Positions 1-8,924 of a DNA stretch of 30,111 bases are shown here, in pieces. The stretch comes from Candolleomyces eurysporus (Eukaryota > Basidiomycota > Agaricomycetes > Agaricales > Psathyrellaceae): contig JANBPK010001003.1 in assembly GCA_027579435.1 (NCBI GenBank), forward strand, positions 1 to 30,111. Direction: 5' to 3'. Numbering within the stretch: the stretch's first letter is position 1; each line of letters begins with the position of its first letter. The translations under genes and the position numbers were made by a program. A model generated the notes under the pieces. It searched no databases. It was given only the letters and a program-made list of their open reading frames with translations, and had not been told where the DNA came from.

Positions 1-2
1 AC

Positions 3-1298
3 ATCGGAGGATCGTTCATTTTCGCGTCCGCGCTCTTCAAGTACATCGTCGACCCCACCGACAACCAATCAACGCCGATGGAGCGTCTCCCCCACACCCT
101 CGACATGAACCCCGGCCTTGATACCCTCTATGCGAGAACGCTCTCTCGGTCCCAGGATCTCCCCCATTTTTCCAACATCATATCAACTCTCGCATTACTC
201 TTTGAACCACTCCCTATTGTCGGGTTCGCCGAACTCCTCGGCATCGAGAGTTTTGAAGTCGTTCGGGTCCTCGTCAACTTACAAGCAATCATCCATATTC
301 CGGGCACCGACGACTTACCTGTCACCATGTGTCACACATCCCTCCGCGACTTCCTCACTACTGAAAGTCGATCTGGATGCTTCTTTGCTCACCCCTCATT
401 TCATCGGTACCTTGTGAATCGCTGCTGCAGCCTTGAGAGGGAGCAATCTGGGACAGCTGTTGCTTTATACATCACTGCACACTTGGAAGAACATGTCCAA
501 GCGCTCTACTCTCTTGGCCCTCATGTCTTTGCAGAGTTTCAGGACATTCCCTTTTGCATTGACATCATATCGACTGTCACACTCTTTTATAAGCCACTTC
601 CAATTGTTGGGATTGCAACTCTTCTTGGAATAGAGGCCTTTGAAGTTTCTCAGGCCCTAGCCAGTATGCAAGCTATCATCAATAGCCCAGGGATCAATGA
701 AGATGAACCAGTGACCGTGCGCTACACATTCCTCCACAATTTCCTCACCATCAAATCCCAATCAGGGACATGCTTTGTATCCCCTGCATATCACCTCAAG
801 TTATCCTACCACTGCTTCAAACTCAATCTTAAGCACCAGCCAAATAATATTCTGTCATCACCAGTTACAGAGTATAGCAAGCATGGCTGTCAACACCACT
901 TTATCCAATATCTGAAGACAAATTCGGAACAAAGTATCCTTGCTGAACTGAAGCAGCTTCCCCACCTACCCTCCCAAAACTTGCCATACCACCTCTTTTC
1001 ATTTGCTTACACTTTTTTCTGGTTATTTGGAGATGATTCCAATCACAGGCCCCAACAAGTTTGGTACACCCTCAGCAAATGCATCAAATCCCTGGCCCTT
1101 GCTTTGGAATGTGATCCTGCACCAGATAGATGGCTACAGAAGATGTTTGTGCAGCTTGGATTCGAGATTGAATTTGTGGGCAAACAGGTGTACCACTTGA
1201 AAATACACCAAGAACAAGCTACAACCTTGCAGCACGATGTTGGGTGTATACAAAAAGCAATTAGAGAGAAGGTACTTGTAGGGTTACTTCACCTTTGA
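3..1298 (+). CDS. NACHT/NLR-like protein, C-terminal part (5' end outside window)
   Basis: The frame is open from base 3, so the gene starts upstream; the ATG at 78 is internal. The peptide before it (GGSFIFASALFKYIVDP) is typical of the end of the NACHT NTPase domain of agaric NLR-like proteins. Numbering from base 78, residues 14-119 form a winged-helix-like module with the family hallmarks PLPIVGxAxLLGIE and SLRDFLTTESRSG. Residues 141-251 repeat the whole module (PLPIVGIATLLGIEAFEV, FLHNFLT). About 150 unique residues follow, ending in a TGA at 1296-1298. I see no WD40, ankyrin or TPR repeats, which many fungal NLRs carry C-terminally. No intron is needed. NACHT NLRs are NTP-dependent signalling switches, in fungi linked to non-self recognition; a role here is inferred from family only. 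Confidence 0.8.
   Translation: MGGSFIFASALFKYIVDPTDNQSTPMERLPHTLDMNPGLDTLYARTLSRSQDLPHFSNIISTLALLFEPLPIVGFAELLGIESFEVVRVLVNLQAIIHIPGTDDLPVTMCHTSLRDFLTTESRSGCFFAHPSFHRYLVNRCCSLEREQSGTAVALYITAHLEEHVQALYSLGPHVFAEFQDIPFCIDIISTVTLFYKPLPIVGIATLLGIEAFEVSQALASMQAIINSPGINEDEPVTVRYTFLHNFLTIKSQSGTCFVSPAYHLKLSYHCFKLNLKHQPNNILSSPVTEYSKHGCQHHFIQYLKTNSEQSILAELKQLPHLPSQNLPYHLFSFAYTFFWLFGDDSNHRPQQVWYTLSKCIKSLALALECDPAPDRWLQKMFVQLGFEIEFVGKQVYHLKIHQEQATTLQHDVGCIQKAIREKVLVGLLHL
117..830 (+). repeat. Internal duplication of winged-helix-like module in the NLR
   Basis: Two copies, about 117-434 and 498-830, encode aligned peptides: LDTLYA/VQALYS, IISTLALLFEPLPIVG/IISTVTLFYKPLPIVG, then DFLTTESRSG/NFLTIKSQSG. They are clearly homologous but diverged, so the duplication is not recent. 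Confidence 0.75.
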
Positions 1299-1508
1299 GC
1301 AAGCATATAACTAAGAGACTCCATACAGTGTCACAACAGTCTCTCAAAGAGCCCATCAATTCCCAAAACTGATTGTTTCACTAGTGATCGGGTAGTATGT
1401 GTTCCTGTGGGTTTTTGCGAGTCCCCTTTTTGACCTTACTTCCACAGTGGCTTCCCCATTGGACACCCATGTATGCATACAGAGTAAGGTTATTCATTTT
1501 CTAACATC

Positions 1509-2063
1509 ATGATTGTGAACTCAAAAGATGACCAGGTTTTCCAATGGATAGACAGACATCTACAGATGGAAATGAGCCTTGCAGCACCAGGCGTTGCATG
1601 TGATTTGGTCCTGACTATAGTTAAGAAGAATGATTCTTACAATCAGTTGGATTATATGGACATAAGCAAAGCCTCCACATAATTGTCCTATATCATTCCA
1701 TGTACAGTTTGTAGTTTGAAAAAATGTACCCCTTTTGGCCTGCTGAACCCCACTGGCATTTGCCATCCTCAGATCCACAAACCCCCTCCAGATCTGGAGT
1801 TCTCTCAGCTGGTGCTATTTGTCCACTGCCTGGCATTTTTTGAAGCAGCTACATGCAGCAACACTGAACGTATACAGACCCAGCATGCATCAATGCAGTC
1901 TGCAAAGTGGATGAAGGAAGTGCTGAATGTTGAATGGGTAATTGAACAAGCAATCAAACTTTGGTCAAATGAAAAAACTTATCTAACTGGTCAACAATCT
2001 CAACTAGACCACCAGATCAATTCGAAATTCAGGACAGCTGCAAGTCAACAAATAATGGGATAA
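1509..2063 (+). pseudogene. Stop-interrupted ORF of unknown family downstream of the NLR
   Basis: From ATG 1509 one frame stays open to TAA 2061-2063 except for a TAA at 1680-1682, giving 57 + 126 codons. The second part has a CTVCSLKKC cysteine cluster near its start and a plausible soluble helix-rich tail. I do not recognise the family. It starts 210 bases after the NLR stop and has an in-frame TAA just upstream (1485). It could be a degraded gene, a transposon fragment or chance; the single stop in 185 codons is the only argument for a former gene. Confidence 0.25.
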
Positions 2064-3400
2064 TGGTTATAGCCGATGCTTGAGACAGGTAGAATACAAT
2101 ATTGAACAGCAGAAGATATACTTAAAACAACAAATTGAATTTATAAGAAATAAGAGTAGAATATGTACACTACTGGCAGAGCATGAAAAGCAATAACAAC
2201 AACATAATGATGTACATCTAATCCTTGAAGAACAAAAAAAGAAAGAAGGGAAACGTAGCCTATGTCCTCCGCTGTTTTGATCTCTTCATATGATTGAACA
2301 AGCAGAGGGAACTGTGAGAAGGAGATCTGGTGTCTGTCTCTTCCGCTACTAGCGAGCAACAGGGAGCTAGAACGTAATGAAAGGGAGATTGTCTGTGGTC
2401 TATAACCATCAACAAAAGAGGAAGGATAAATACTACTACTCACTTTTGCCAGTCAATCATTTCCGACATATCACTTTCATTGATACCACTGCATTAATAG
2501 GGCAGTGCAAGGATCCTCCTGCTGAATTGTGAGAGATGGCCAAGGGCGGTAATGGCGATATAGACTAAGGAATGGGCAGTGTTTGTGTCCCAATTGTTGG
2601 CAAGCATCTGATGGGCCTGAGTCATTTGTTGTAACAGTCTTCCAAGACATCCTCCTACTGTGAAAACACAACTCTGAGCCTTGGTTGCATTCAAAAACTT
2701 TGCTCAGTACAAAAAACGGATATAGACATGCAGCAACTGACGATGGGCTCATTATTGGAGAATTGAGGGATCAACACGCCTCAATCAATCAATGTTGTCC
2801 ACAGAGCCGGTCTGTTGCTGGGATAGAGTCAGTGCAACAATGACTTGGAGCAACAGTGACAAGGCCCAACCACATCTGGGTTTCAAGGTACCAATGAAGC
2901 TGATGAGTGCCAAAGAACCATTGCAGACACAGCAACGAGCCCAATTGCTTCATCACCCTCCCCTCCTACTGTCTTGCCTTCTTCCAGCCTCAGTTGCCTT
3001 TACCATGAAGATGATGGTGAAACCCAGCCACCAAACAATCCAGGACACTCCAGCAGCGCCATGGTAGATCTGGACGGTGCAGGCAATCAGCAGTGAAGGG
3101 AGGGCAGAAGACTGGAGGCAAGCCAGCGTTGAATAGGAACTGTTCTGGGATGTGGCAAGCACTTGTCGAAGCAGCCAAAGGTGTAGGAGGGAAGGCGTAA
3201 ATTTTGGCGTCAGTGGTTATCGTTGAGTTGGAATTGTGATCCCGGGGAAACAGGAGATGAGATAGTGGGTCATGGGTTTTGCAAGGGTGGGCTAGGGTGA
3301 GAGCTAATGTAAACGTTGATGAACTGCTGGCGTACAACAGTGACAATGCTGGATCAGGACATCTGTGACCAGTGATACACCGCCTGCATAGACACCCTCT
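2064..3400. other. Gap without supportable gene
   Basis: Only short open frames occur on either strand, for example minus 2494-2694 and minus 2990-3478. None has a recognisable motif, a convincing start or splice sites. Composition is mixed, with no obvious tandem repeat. I see nothing that can be named. Confidence 0.5.
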
Positions 3401-3404
3401 AAAA

Positions 3405-4624
3405 TTCGTGAATCTATCTGTAAAGTTCACGAACTGACTTTGGTAATTAACGAGATATCCTTGAAGGAAAGGAAACATAAGAGTTGGAGTTATCCCTGAC
3501 TGTCAACTAAGCAGACACCCTAGAGAACAAAAGAATGTTAAGTAAGACGGTTCTGTGATGACACTTTAAGTTCGCAAAGGTCTCGCAAATGTATCTGAAA
3601 TGCAGTAATACTATTTGAAGTCTAACTAGCATGCCTGACCTGGCNAGGTATGATGCTAGAGGGAGTTGTGCACATTACAAGGGAATTTGCCCTGACACTC
3701 ACTAAGCAGAAGTCTTCATGAAGTAGCNGGTGGCTTTGAGAATTGATGAGAGATTTGCTAAGTCAATAAGCNTTGANNCAACCAAATTTGGAAGGAACAG
3801 AAGCAATGACNNATCTCGGACAGCTAATCCGAAGTTCGTGAACCNATATGGAAANCTGGAAAGTGCGACTAAAGCTTATATGGTCATTTACCCAAAGCTC
3901 AGTCAGCCTGTCCACAGCCAAGAGAAAGAAAGAGAGTGNNAAGCAGTGTGGCTTGGTGGAGCCAAGTGCCCAAAACTTGGATCAATTTGTTGGATCGGGT
4001 TCTCGAACAGAAGAGCCATGCTCTCTGGGAGCAATCTTTGGTGAATATCCATGTGGACTTGATAACAGCCGCATCCAGAACAGGTTTGCGAAGAGCCTGG
4101 ACTGCATTCTAAAGTTTGAGACTCAACTCTTGGCCTTCGATACCCTCATGTGATTGTGTGTCTTATCTCTCTTTGTCTCTGTCATCTGTTTGTTTCTTTG
4201 TCTGTTTGCCAAACAATAATCGCCTATATCTACGTCTCTGTTTTATCTATTTTAGCATTAGCGGGTAGCTAGCGTTTGTATTTCGCGTCGGGACCGTGTT
4301 CCCAGGAATCTACGAGAGCCATCTGTTATCGAGAAAAGAGTGTTTAAGTTCGCGAAGTCAATCAGAGTTGTGTCGCTTGCGTTTATTGAATCGTTCTTGC
4401 GTTAAAGTTGCTCGAGACCGTGTTCTCTGTTCGCGAAGTTATCCGTCGTATCTCGAACCCTACCGTGTGTTAGCGAAGTCACTTCGTGAAGCATTCCTAT
4501 CGTTGCTGGTTGAGCCTTAGCTCCCCCTCGAACTTGCGATTGTACAAGAAGAGTTCTAGAAGCCTCTGTCGACTCGACTTAGAGCTTTTACCTATACCCC
4601 TTGCCCGCCTTTATCTTCACGAAG
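3405..4624. repeat. Block with dispersed TTCGCGAA-type palindromic motif (possible LTR)
   Basis: The 8-10 bp near-palindrome TTCGYGAAGT and one-base variants recur at about 3405, 3426, 3571, 3582, 3714, 3754, 3835, 4085, 4349, 4430, 4470, 4482 and 4615, irregularly spaced. Examples are TTCGCGAAGT at 4349 and 4430, CTTCGTGAAG at 4482 and CTTCACGAAG at 4615. The block contains several N bases and short open frames (3730-4153) with no recognisable protein. T-rich runs near 4150-4260 and a GT-rich run at 4628-4670 resemble the 3' part of an LTR, but no matching partner copy is present. Confidence 0.5.
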
Positions 4625-4690
4625 GTATTTGGTGTGTTGTGTTGTTGTGGTTGTGTGTGTGTGTTTGAGTTCTATAGTTTTGTTGGTTAG

Positions 4691-5131
4691 AGAGCCCTAG
4701 TTCGCTACCTGCACATCACCGGCGGCGGCGCACTAGGAAAATTTGGCAAATTAGCAAGCAAGCACAAGGAACTCGAGGCTGAAAGGGAGACTTACCAATT
4801 TATCGTTCCCGTTTACGATCAGCTGAGCCAGCTTGAGGCGGGCGGCAGGATCGGTCGGGAGGGCGGCAGTCCTCGAGAGAGCCGGCTTGAGAGCGTTGAA
4901 GACGCTACCCAGGGCAGGATACACGTCCAGAGTCGGTTGGGACGCCCAANGGGTCGTCCTTTCCCCGAGTTCCGTAGGTGTGCGTCGAAGAAGAGGGGAG
5001 GGCAGACATTGTTAGAGGAGGGAACTGAGGACTTACCCTTCAAACAATGGCAGCTTTTATACTACTGGGAAAGTAGTGAGCCCGCTTCACTTGCTAGAAC
5101 GTTCTGTGCCAAGGCATGGCTTAGAACGTAG
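4691..5131 (+). CDS. Open frame between the two repeat blocks, possibly a retroelement gag fragment
   Basis: One frame is open for 146 codons from just after TAG 4688-4690 to TAG 5129-5131, through one N at 4950. It has no ATG near its start. The predicted peptide begins with a Gly/Lys-rich stretch (GGGALGKFGKLASKHKE), followed by a charged helical part and a central Arg-rich part. Its position right after a GT-rich tract that could be an LTR end suggests gag-like coding sequence entered by an upstream start. I do not recognise a family, see no CCHC knuckle, protease or reverse transcriptase, and it may be chance. Confidence 0.28.
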   Translation, partial: RALVRYLHITGGGALGKFGKLASKHKELEAERETYQFIVPVYDQLSQLEAGGRIGREGGSPRESRLESVEDATQGRIHVQSRLGRPXGRPFPEFRRCASKKRGGQTLLEEGTEDLPFKQWQLLYYWESSEPASLARTFCAKAWLRT

Positions 5132-5577
5132 AAGGACGTAGGCAAATATATCTTGGGGAGCTCTGGAGAGCTTAACTGGATGAGAAGTGCACTGGGACGC
5201 TGCCTAGGAAAGGCTGTAAAGGTTGAAGCGGCTTCAAAAATCCGAAACAGCGGGATCAATGACGACATGCAGCTTGGAAAGCAGTGATCTTGACAGGACG
5301 GGAGCTACCATAACCTTAATTGATAAAAGTACCTCCTCGGTCCCTGAAAATCATTGACCCTGGACTTCTTCAAAAAAGCAGCGGTTCGGCAGAACTACGA
5401 AGGTCAACGGATCTGGGTTTAGCAGAAGGAAATCTGTGGCGCTAAGGGAACAAGCGGCTCCGGAAGCTAATTGCTTCCTCCCCTTTGGGACCGGCTAAGC
5501 TTAGGCTGGGGACAACTTAGGATTGGAGGAACTATTCAGGCTGCTCCATTCACGCCGACTGAGGACAGTCGAAAGCT

Positions 5578-6720
5578 AGTTTGGGGGAGATGATACGACC
5601 GCGTTTGTTTTAGCGAATATAAGTTCAATTTTCGCGATAATAAACTATAAAGGTGACGCGGTCTGAGTCTCTAAGTACAAGAATAACTACACTATCGATA
5701 AGGTTCACGCGGCTTGAGAGGGAAAAGAGTTAGTACTACGACTCTAGGGACACGAGAGTTGAAGCTACTCGAGGCTGTCAACTTGAAGCCGCCCCAGTTG
5801 TATTATACCCTGACCGGAGAAGCCACTTTAGTTGACGCCGTGCTAAAAGTCAGGCGGCTCGACTGAAGCGGCTTCAGAAAAGTCATATACCTTTACAACG
5901 CAACTGTCAGGACTCTCAGGCGGCACTACCAGAGAAGTTCAGAAATCAGGCGGCGTCATATTTATCGAGTACAAGTGCTGGAGCGGCACGAGTGGTCTTT
6001 CGAAACGACGAAGTCCATGGCTGGTGGCGCGGCTGGGTGGCTGTGATAAACTCCGACGCGGCGCGAGGAACTGAAGCGGCTTGAGTCCTGAGTCAAGGGA
6101 ATGACCAGACCGACCGTTGGCATCGGGTGAAAAGGTGCAGGTGATGCCGGGCGAGGCAACCGTACCTGTCCAAGCGGCTTGAGACTAGCAACGAGAGTAG
6201 GGGACGCGGAGCAAGGATGCCCGTCCACTCTCGATCATCAGTCGGCATCTCACGCGGCTTCACCAGAAAGGAAATGGTGATCTAAATTTGGCGTTCAGAG
6301 GCGCGCCTGACTCGCGCGGCTACAATCTTGGCGCGGCCTCTACCAATACCCGGTTCTATTTTCTCTTTATCTTTTGCTTGGACTCTTATTATTGGCTATG
6401 ACTTGTCTATCACATGTGTCTTTTTATCTATTTTTATGCGGCTCGAAGTAGTATATATACACGCTAACTACTGACTCGAGCGGCATCATCGTATCATTGT
6501 TGTTTTATCTTTACTTGCGTTTTATCGACGAATCTATCGAGCTTTTCTGCTTATATTTCACACGGCGTGAACTATCAGTTTGATCTTGGAACTTAGGAAC
6601 TTAAGCAGTCATAAGGCTTGACTACTTGGGAACAGGAATCTCACTAGTTGTGCATTAGGGTACTTCTAGTTCTGTGGAGTGTATCAAAGAGAGAACAAGA
6701 GAACTTAGTATTCTTAATTC
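5578..6720 (+). mobile_element. LTR-like segment (solo LTR candidate)
   Basis: A purine run TTTGGGGGAGATGA at 5580-5593 looks like a polypurine tract just before a possible TG start (5590). A TATA box lies at 6452-6459, and TTCTTAATTCA at 6710-6720 could be the CA end. Size near 1.1 kb and absence of coding fit an LTR. No second copy is in the window and target-site duplications could not be identified, so both ends are guesses. Confidence 0.3.
6449..6462 (+). promoter_or_regulatory. TATA box in the LTR-like block
   Basis: TATATATA at 6452-6459 sits downstream of most GCGGC motifs and upstream of a T-rich transcribed-looking stretch, the order expected for enhancer repeats followed by a core promoter. 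Confidence 0.35.
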
Positions 6721-8035
6721 ACTCTATAACCCCCACAAACTCGCACTTTGACTTTTGTGCGGCCTGACTCTCACACCGCGTGACCACACACGGCTTGCAT
6801 ACAGGTTGTGGTTGGTGTTTTGTGTGTGTGTTTCTGAGCTCGGCAGCACCGATCTCATCAGCGTGTGCCTTGGGGTCAGAGCTGATGACCTTGAGTTGAA
6901 GGGTTTTGAGAAGGTGAAGCTCGTCTTTGAGAGACAATAAAAAGGTGCAGTCGATGTCAGCTGCTTCGAGATAGAGCTTGGAGAGGGAGGGTAGACCCTT
7001 GAGCAACTTGATTGCTCGCTCGTTGTTGATCGCGATGCAGCACAGCTCCAGTTTTTGGAGATTGCACTGGGAGCAGTTCACCAAATCCGACACAGCTAGG
7101 TCGGTATCTTGCTCGGCGAGGTCTGATGTTCCTGTACACGCAGACGGCTTGATGATAGTGAACGTTGAGAGTGAGGGAAGAGTGAGGGTGTTTAAGATTG
7201 CGTTGGTGTAGACGAACCCTAGGAACGATGCGGTGTGGACCTTCCGGAGGACGATATCGTGCCGTGCGGCTTCCGTAAGCATGACGTCCTCGTCAAACTC
7301 CCCTCTATCCATGTACCAAAAGGTGGTGTCACCTCGAAGAGTGAATTCTTCGAGATTGCAACACTCTTGAAGGATGCGGAGGTGGACAGTGATGCTTGCG
7401 AAAATACCCAGCTCGATCTGGCGCAGTTTGTCCCATACGCCGAAGAACCGCACCCGGAACTGCACAAATTCACCCCTTCCTTGCACGGCAAGTGACTTGA
7501 GTTTGGGCATTTCGTGAAGAGGGAGCACGCTCTCAATGTATCGGCCGGTAGATTTGGCACCGAAATGGAGAAGGTTTTTGAAGACGAATTTGTCCTGGTT
7601 GGGAAGTGAGTTTACAAGACCGTTAACCCAAGAAAACCGCACTTTATCAAAGTGGATTCTCTCCCATCGAGCGCTGTACTTGAGGATGAACTTGTAGGCA
7701 GGTTCAAACCTCGCATGGTTTTTTGGAGTGTTGCGCCGTGCATCTGGCATGTATTCCCGTTCCTTTAGATTCAAGGATAGTTTCAGCTTGCCTGCCTTGG
7801 AGAACCATAGCTCTGTAAATGGAATCCTGGCGTTGAGATCGATGATATCGTGGACTGCAATGGATAGGGAAGACCAGAAGCACGGGTTGCCATAGATTGT
7901 GTCCTTCCATGCTCAACAGGTCAGACAGAGCGAGATGAGGGCTTGCCGGCCTCGTTGGGTGTAGCAAGCCGAGCGTGGAGATGCCAACCAGAGAATGCTA
8001 TTGAGGACGTCCGTTGGTAGATCTGGGCGAGGCAT
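6719..8035 (-). pseudogene. F-box/LRR-like protein with premature stop and replaced 3' end
   Basis: One frame runs from ATG 8035 to TGA 6719-6721 (439 codons), broken only by TGA at 7915-7913 (codon 41). The N-terminus MPRPDLPTDVLNSILWLA and LCLTC-stop-AWKD match the F-box of agaric F-box proteins, where that position is usually Arg or Lys; CGA to TGA explains it. The rest has leucine-rich segments (LPSLSTFTII, LQKLELCCIAI, LPSLSKLYLEA) typical of LRR-like substrate-binding halves. F-box proteins link substrates to SCF ubiquitin ligases via Skp1. The last ~35 codons lie in the GCGGC repeat block (6758-6835), so the native C-terminus appears to have been cut by the element. Without the F-box the remaining frame could only give a protein starting internally. 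Confidence 0.7.
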
Positions 8036-8406
8036 GGTCACAGGTGGCCTTGAAAGGGATCTTCGTTGTGGTTATATCTCGAGATCACCGTCCTGAACAT
8101 GTGCATGTCCAGAATGACAATTCATGATGATGCCTTGTTGCCGTTTGGCTGACAGATGGGCGCAGAGGCAAACAAACATGTCCAAGGGTTAAGCTAGTCC
8201 CATCAAGACCCTAACCCAACCGCGTCTCGCAGTGTAAATCGACTTTTGGCGGGTTCTACCTCATCCAAAAATAATCAGCCATTACTTCACGCGAGCTTTG
8301 TTGATTCTTGTCATGCCGGTAGATAATTTGGCGTTTCAGGGAAGCATTTATGCCTGACTCGATTGAATGTGCTGCATGGACCCGCATGCCCTAGTACGAC
8401 TAGTCG
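8036..8406. other. Intergenic stretch upstream of the F-box pseudogene
   Basis: Nothing supportable is seen. It would hold the minus-strand promoter of the F-box gene, but no TATA box or repeated element stands out. Confidence 0.4.
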
Positions 8407-8898
8407 TTAGCGTTGGAATCTCAAAGGTTGCCCTACGATAAAAGGATGCGCTTTGCGCAAGACGCACTCATCCGGTTCCAATTCGAAACATGAAAGACGT
8501 TCCGCCCCATCCACACCCTGCTGGCTTGCTCCCACTGCTTGCAGGAGATCGCGGCAAGGTCCGATTTTGTCGACAACAGAGCTATCGTAGTTCGGTGCGA
8601 TTGCGAACTTGTCGATCCAGCGAGCTTTGAAAAGTCCTCGTTCCCGCACCAAACTTTCCAAAGCCCGATGGGTCTGTGGTGGGCAGTGTTTAAAGGCTAA
8701 AGAGATTGGAACACGATGGCGAGCTGGGGTCTTGTTCGGGGTCTGGGAGGGTGAAGCGTGAAAGACATTCTGCCCTACGTACACCCTGTCGGCTTCCTCG
8801 CACTGCTTGCAGTAGGTCACAGCAGGGTGTCTGAGTTCGTCAACAACGGAACCATCGTACTTCAGTGCAAAAAAGAGTTTTTGAAAAGTCCTCTCCAT
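8407..8898 (-). CDS. Hypothetical ORF with a duplicated CKQC-containing module
   Basis: The frame codes 163 residues from ATG 8898. It starts 27 bases after the kinase remnant's stop, so it may be a decayed downstream exon of the same gene. Residues 8-50 contain YDGSVVDELRHPAVTYCKQC and VGQNVFHAS. A second, diverged copy follows about 269 bases later (YDSSVVDKI); after a one-frame slip it continues as ISCKQWEQASRVWMGRNVFH. The frame shift inside the second copy argues that this is decaying sequence, not an intact protein. I do not recognise the family; the two cysteines might bind metal, but that is only a guess. Confidence 0.3.
   Translation of the reverse strand: MERTFQKLFFALKYDGSVVDELRHPAVTYCKQCEEADRVYVGQNVFHASPSQTPNKTPARHRVPISLAFKHCPPQTHRALESLVRERGLFKARWIDKFAIAPNYDSSVVDKIGPCRDLLQAVGASQQGVDGAERLSCFELEPDECVLRKAHPFIVGQPLRFQR
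8489..8896 (-). repeat. Direct repeat of ~140 bp inside the CKQC ORF
   Basis: Plus-strand copies begin TGAAAGACGTTCCGCCC (8489) and TGAAAGACATTCTGCCC (8758), and continue in parallel to TTTGAAAAGTCCTCG (near 8636) and TTTGAAAAGTCCTCT (near 8892). They are clearly alignable with scattered substitutions and small indels. Confidence 0.7.
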
Positions 8899-8924
8899 TC
8901 ATTTATCCAATCTACATATGGAGT

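Larger units (their letters stand above)
5225..6800 (+). repeat. Block with strand-biased AAGCGGCTTGAG-type motif
   Basis: The core GCGGC occurs 18 times on the plus strand, usually inside (A/C)(A/C/G)GCGGC(T/A)(T/C)GA(G/C). Cores lie near 5228, 5453, 5709, 5856, 5867, 5919, 5949, 5982, 6029, 6058, 6074, 6173, 6254, 6315, 6332, 6437, 6480 and 6759. Best copies are GAAGCGGCTTC (5225, 5865) and AAGCGGCTTGAG (6074, 6172). One reverse-oriented copy is near 5784. No long open frame covers the block. A dense, one-strand, irregularly spaced motif suggests protein-binding sites in a retroelement control region. Confidence 0.6.

Noticed and set aside
2990..3478. 163-codon minus-strand open frame
   Set aside because: Cys/His/Pro-rich peptide without any family signature, overlapping the start of the TTCGTGAA motif block; no splice or start context.
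3730..4153. Two overlapping plus-strand open frames with N bases
   Set aside because: They include several unknown bases and copies of the dispersed motif; no recognisable protein, so probably repeat DNA.
5962..6228. 88-codon minus-strand open frame
   Set aside because: Pro/Ser-rich product of the GC-rich motif block read backwards; no independent support.
3405..6840. One complete LTR retrotransposon with the two blocks as its 5' and 3' LTRs
   Set aside because: The two blocks do not match each other in sequence, carry different motifs, and the 0.6-0.9 kb between them lacks protease, reverse transcriptase and integrase.
7219..7560. 113-codon minus-strand frame
   Set aside because: Shadow frame of the F-box/LRR pseudogene, which has the coherent leucine-rich pattern.
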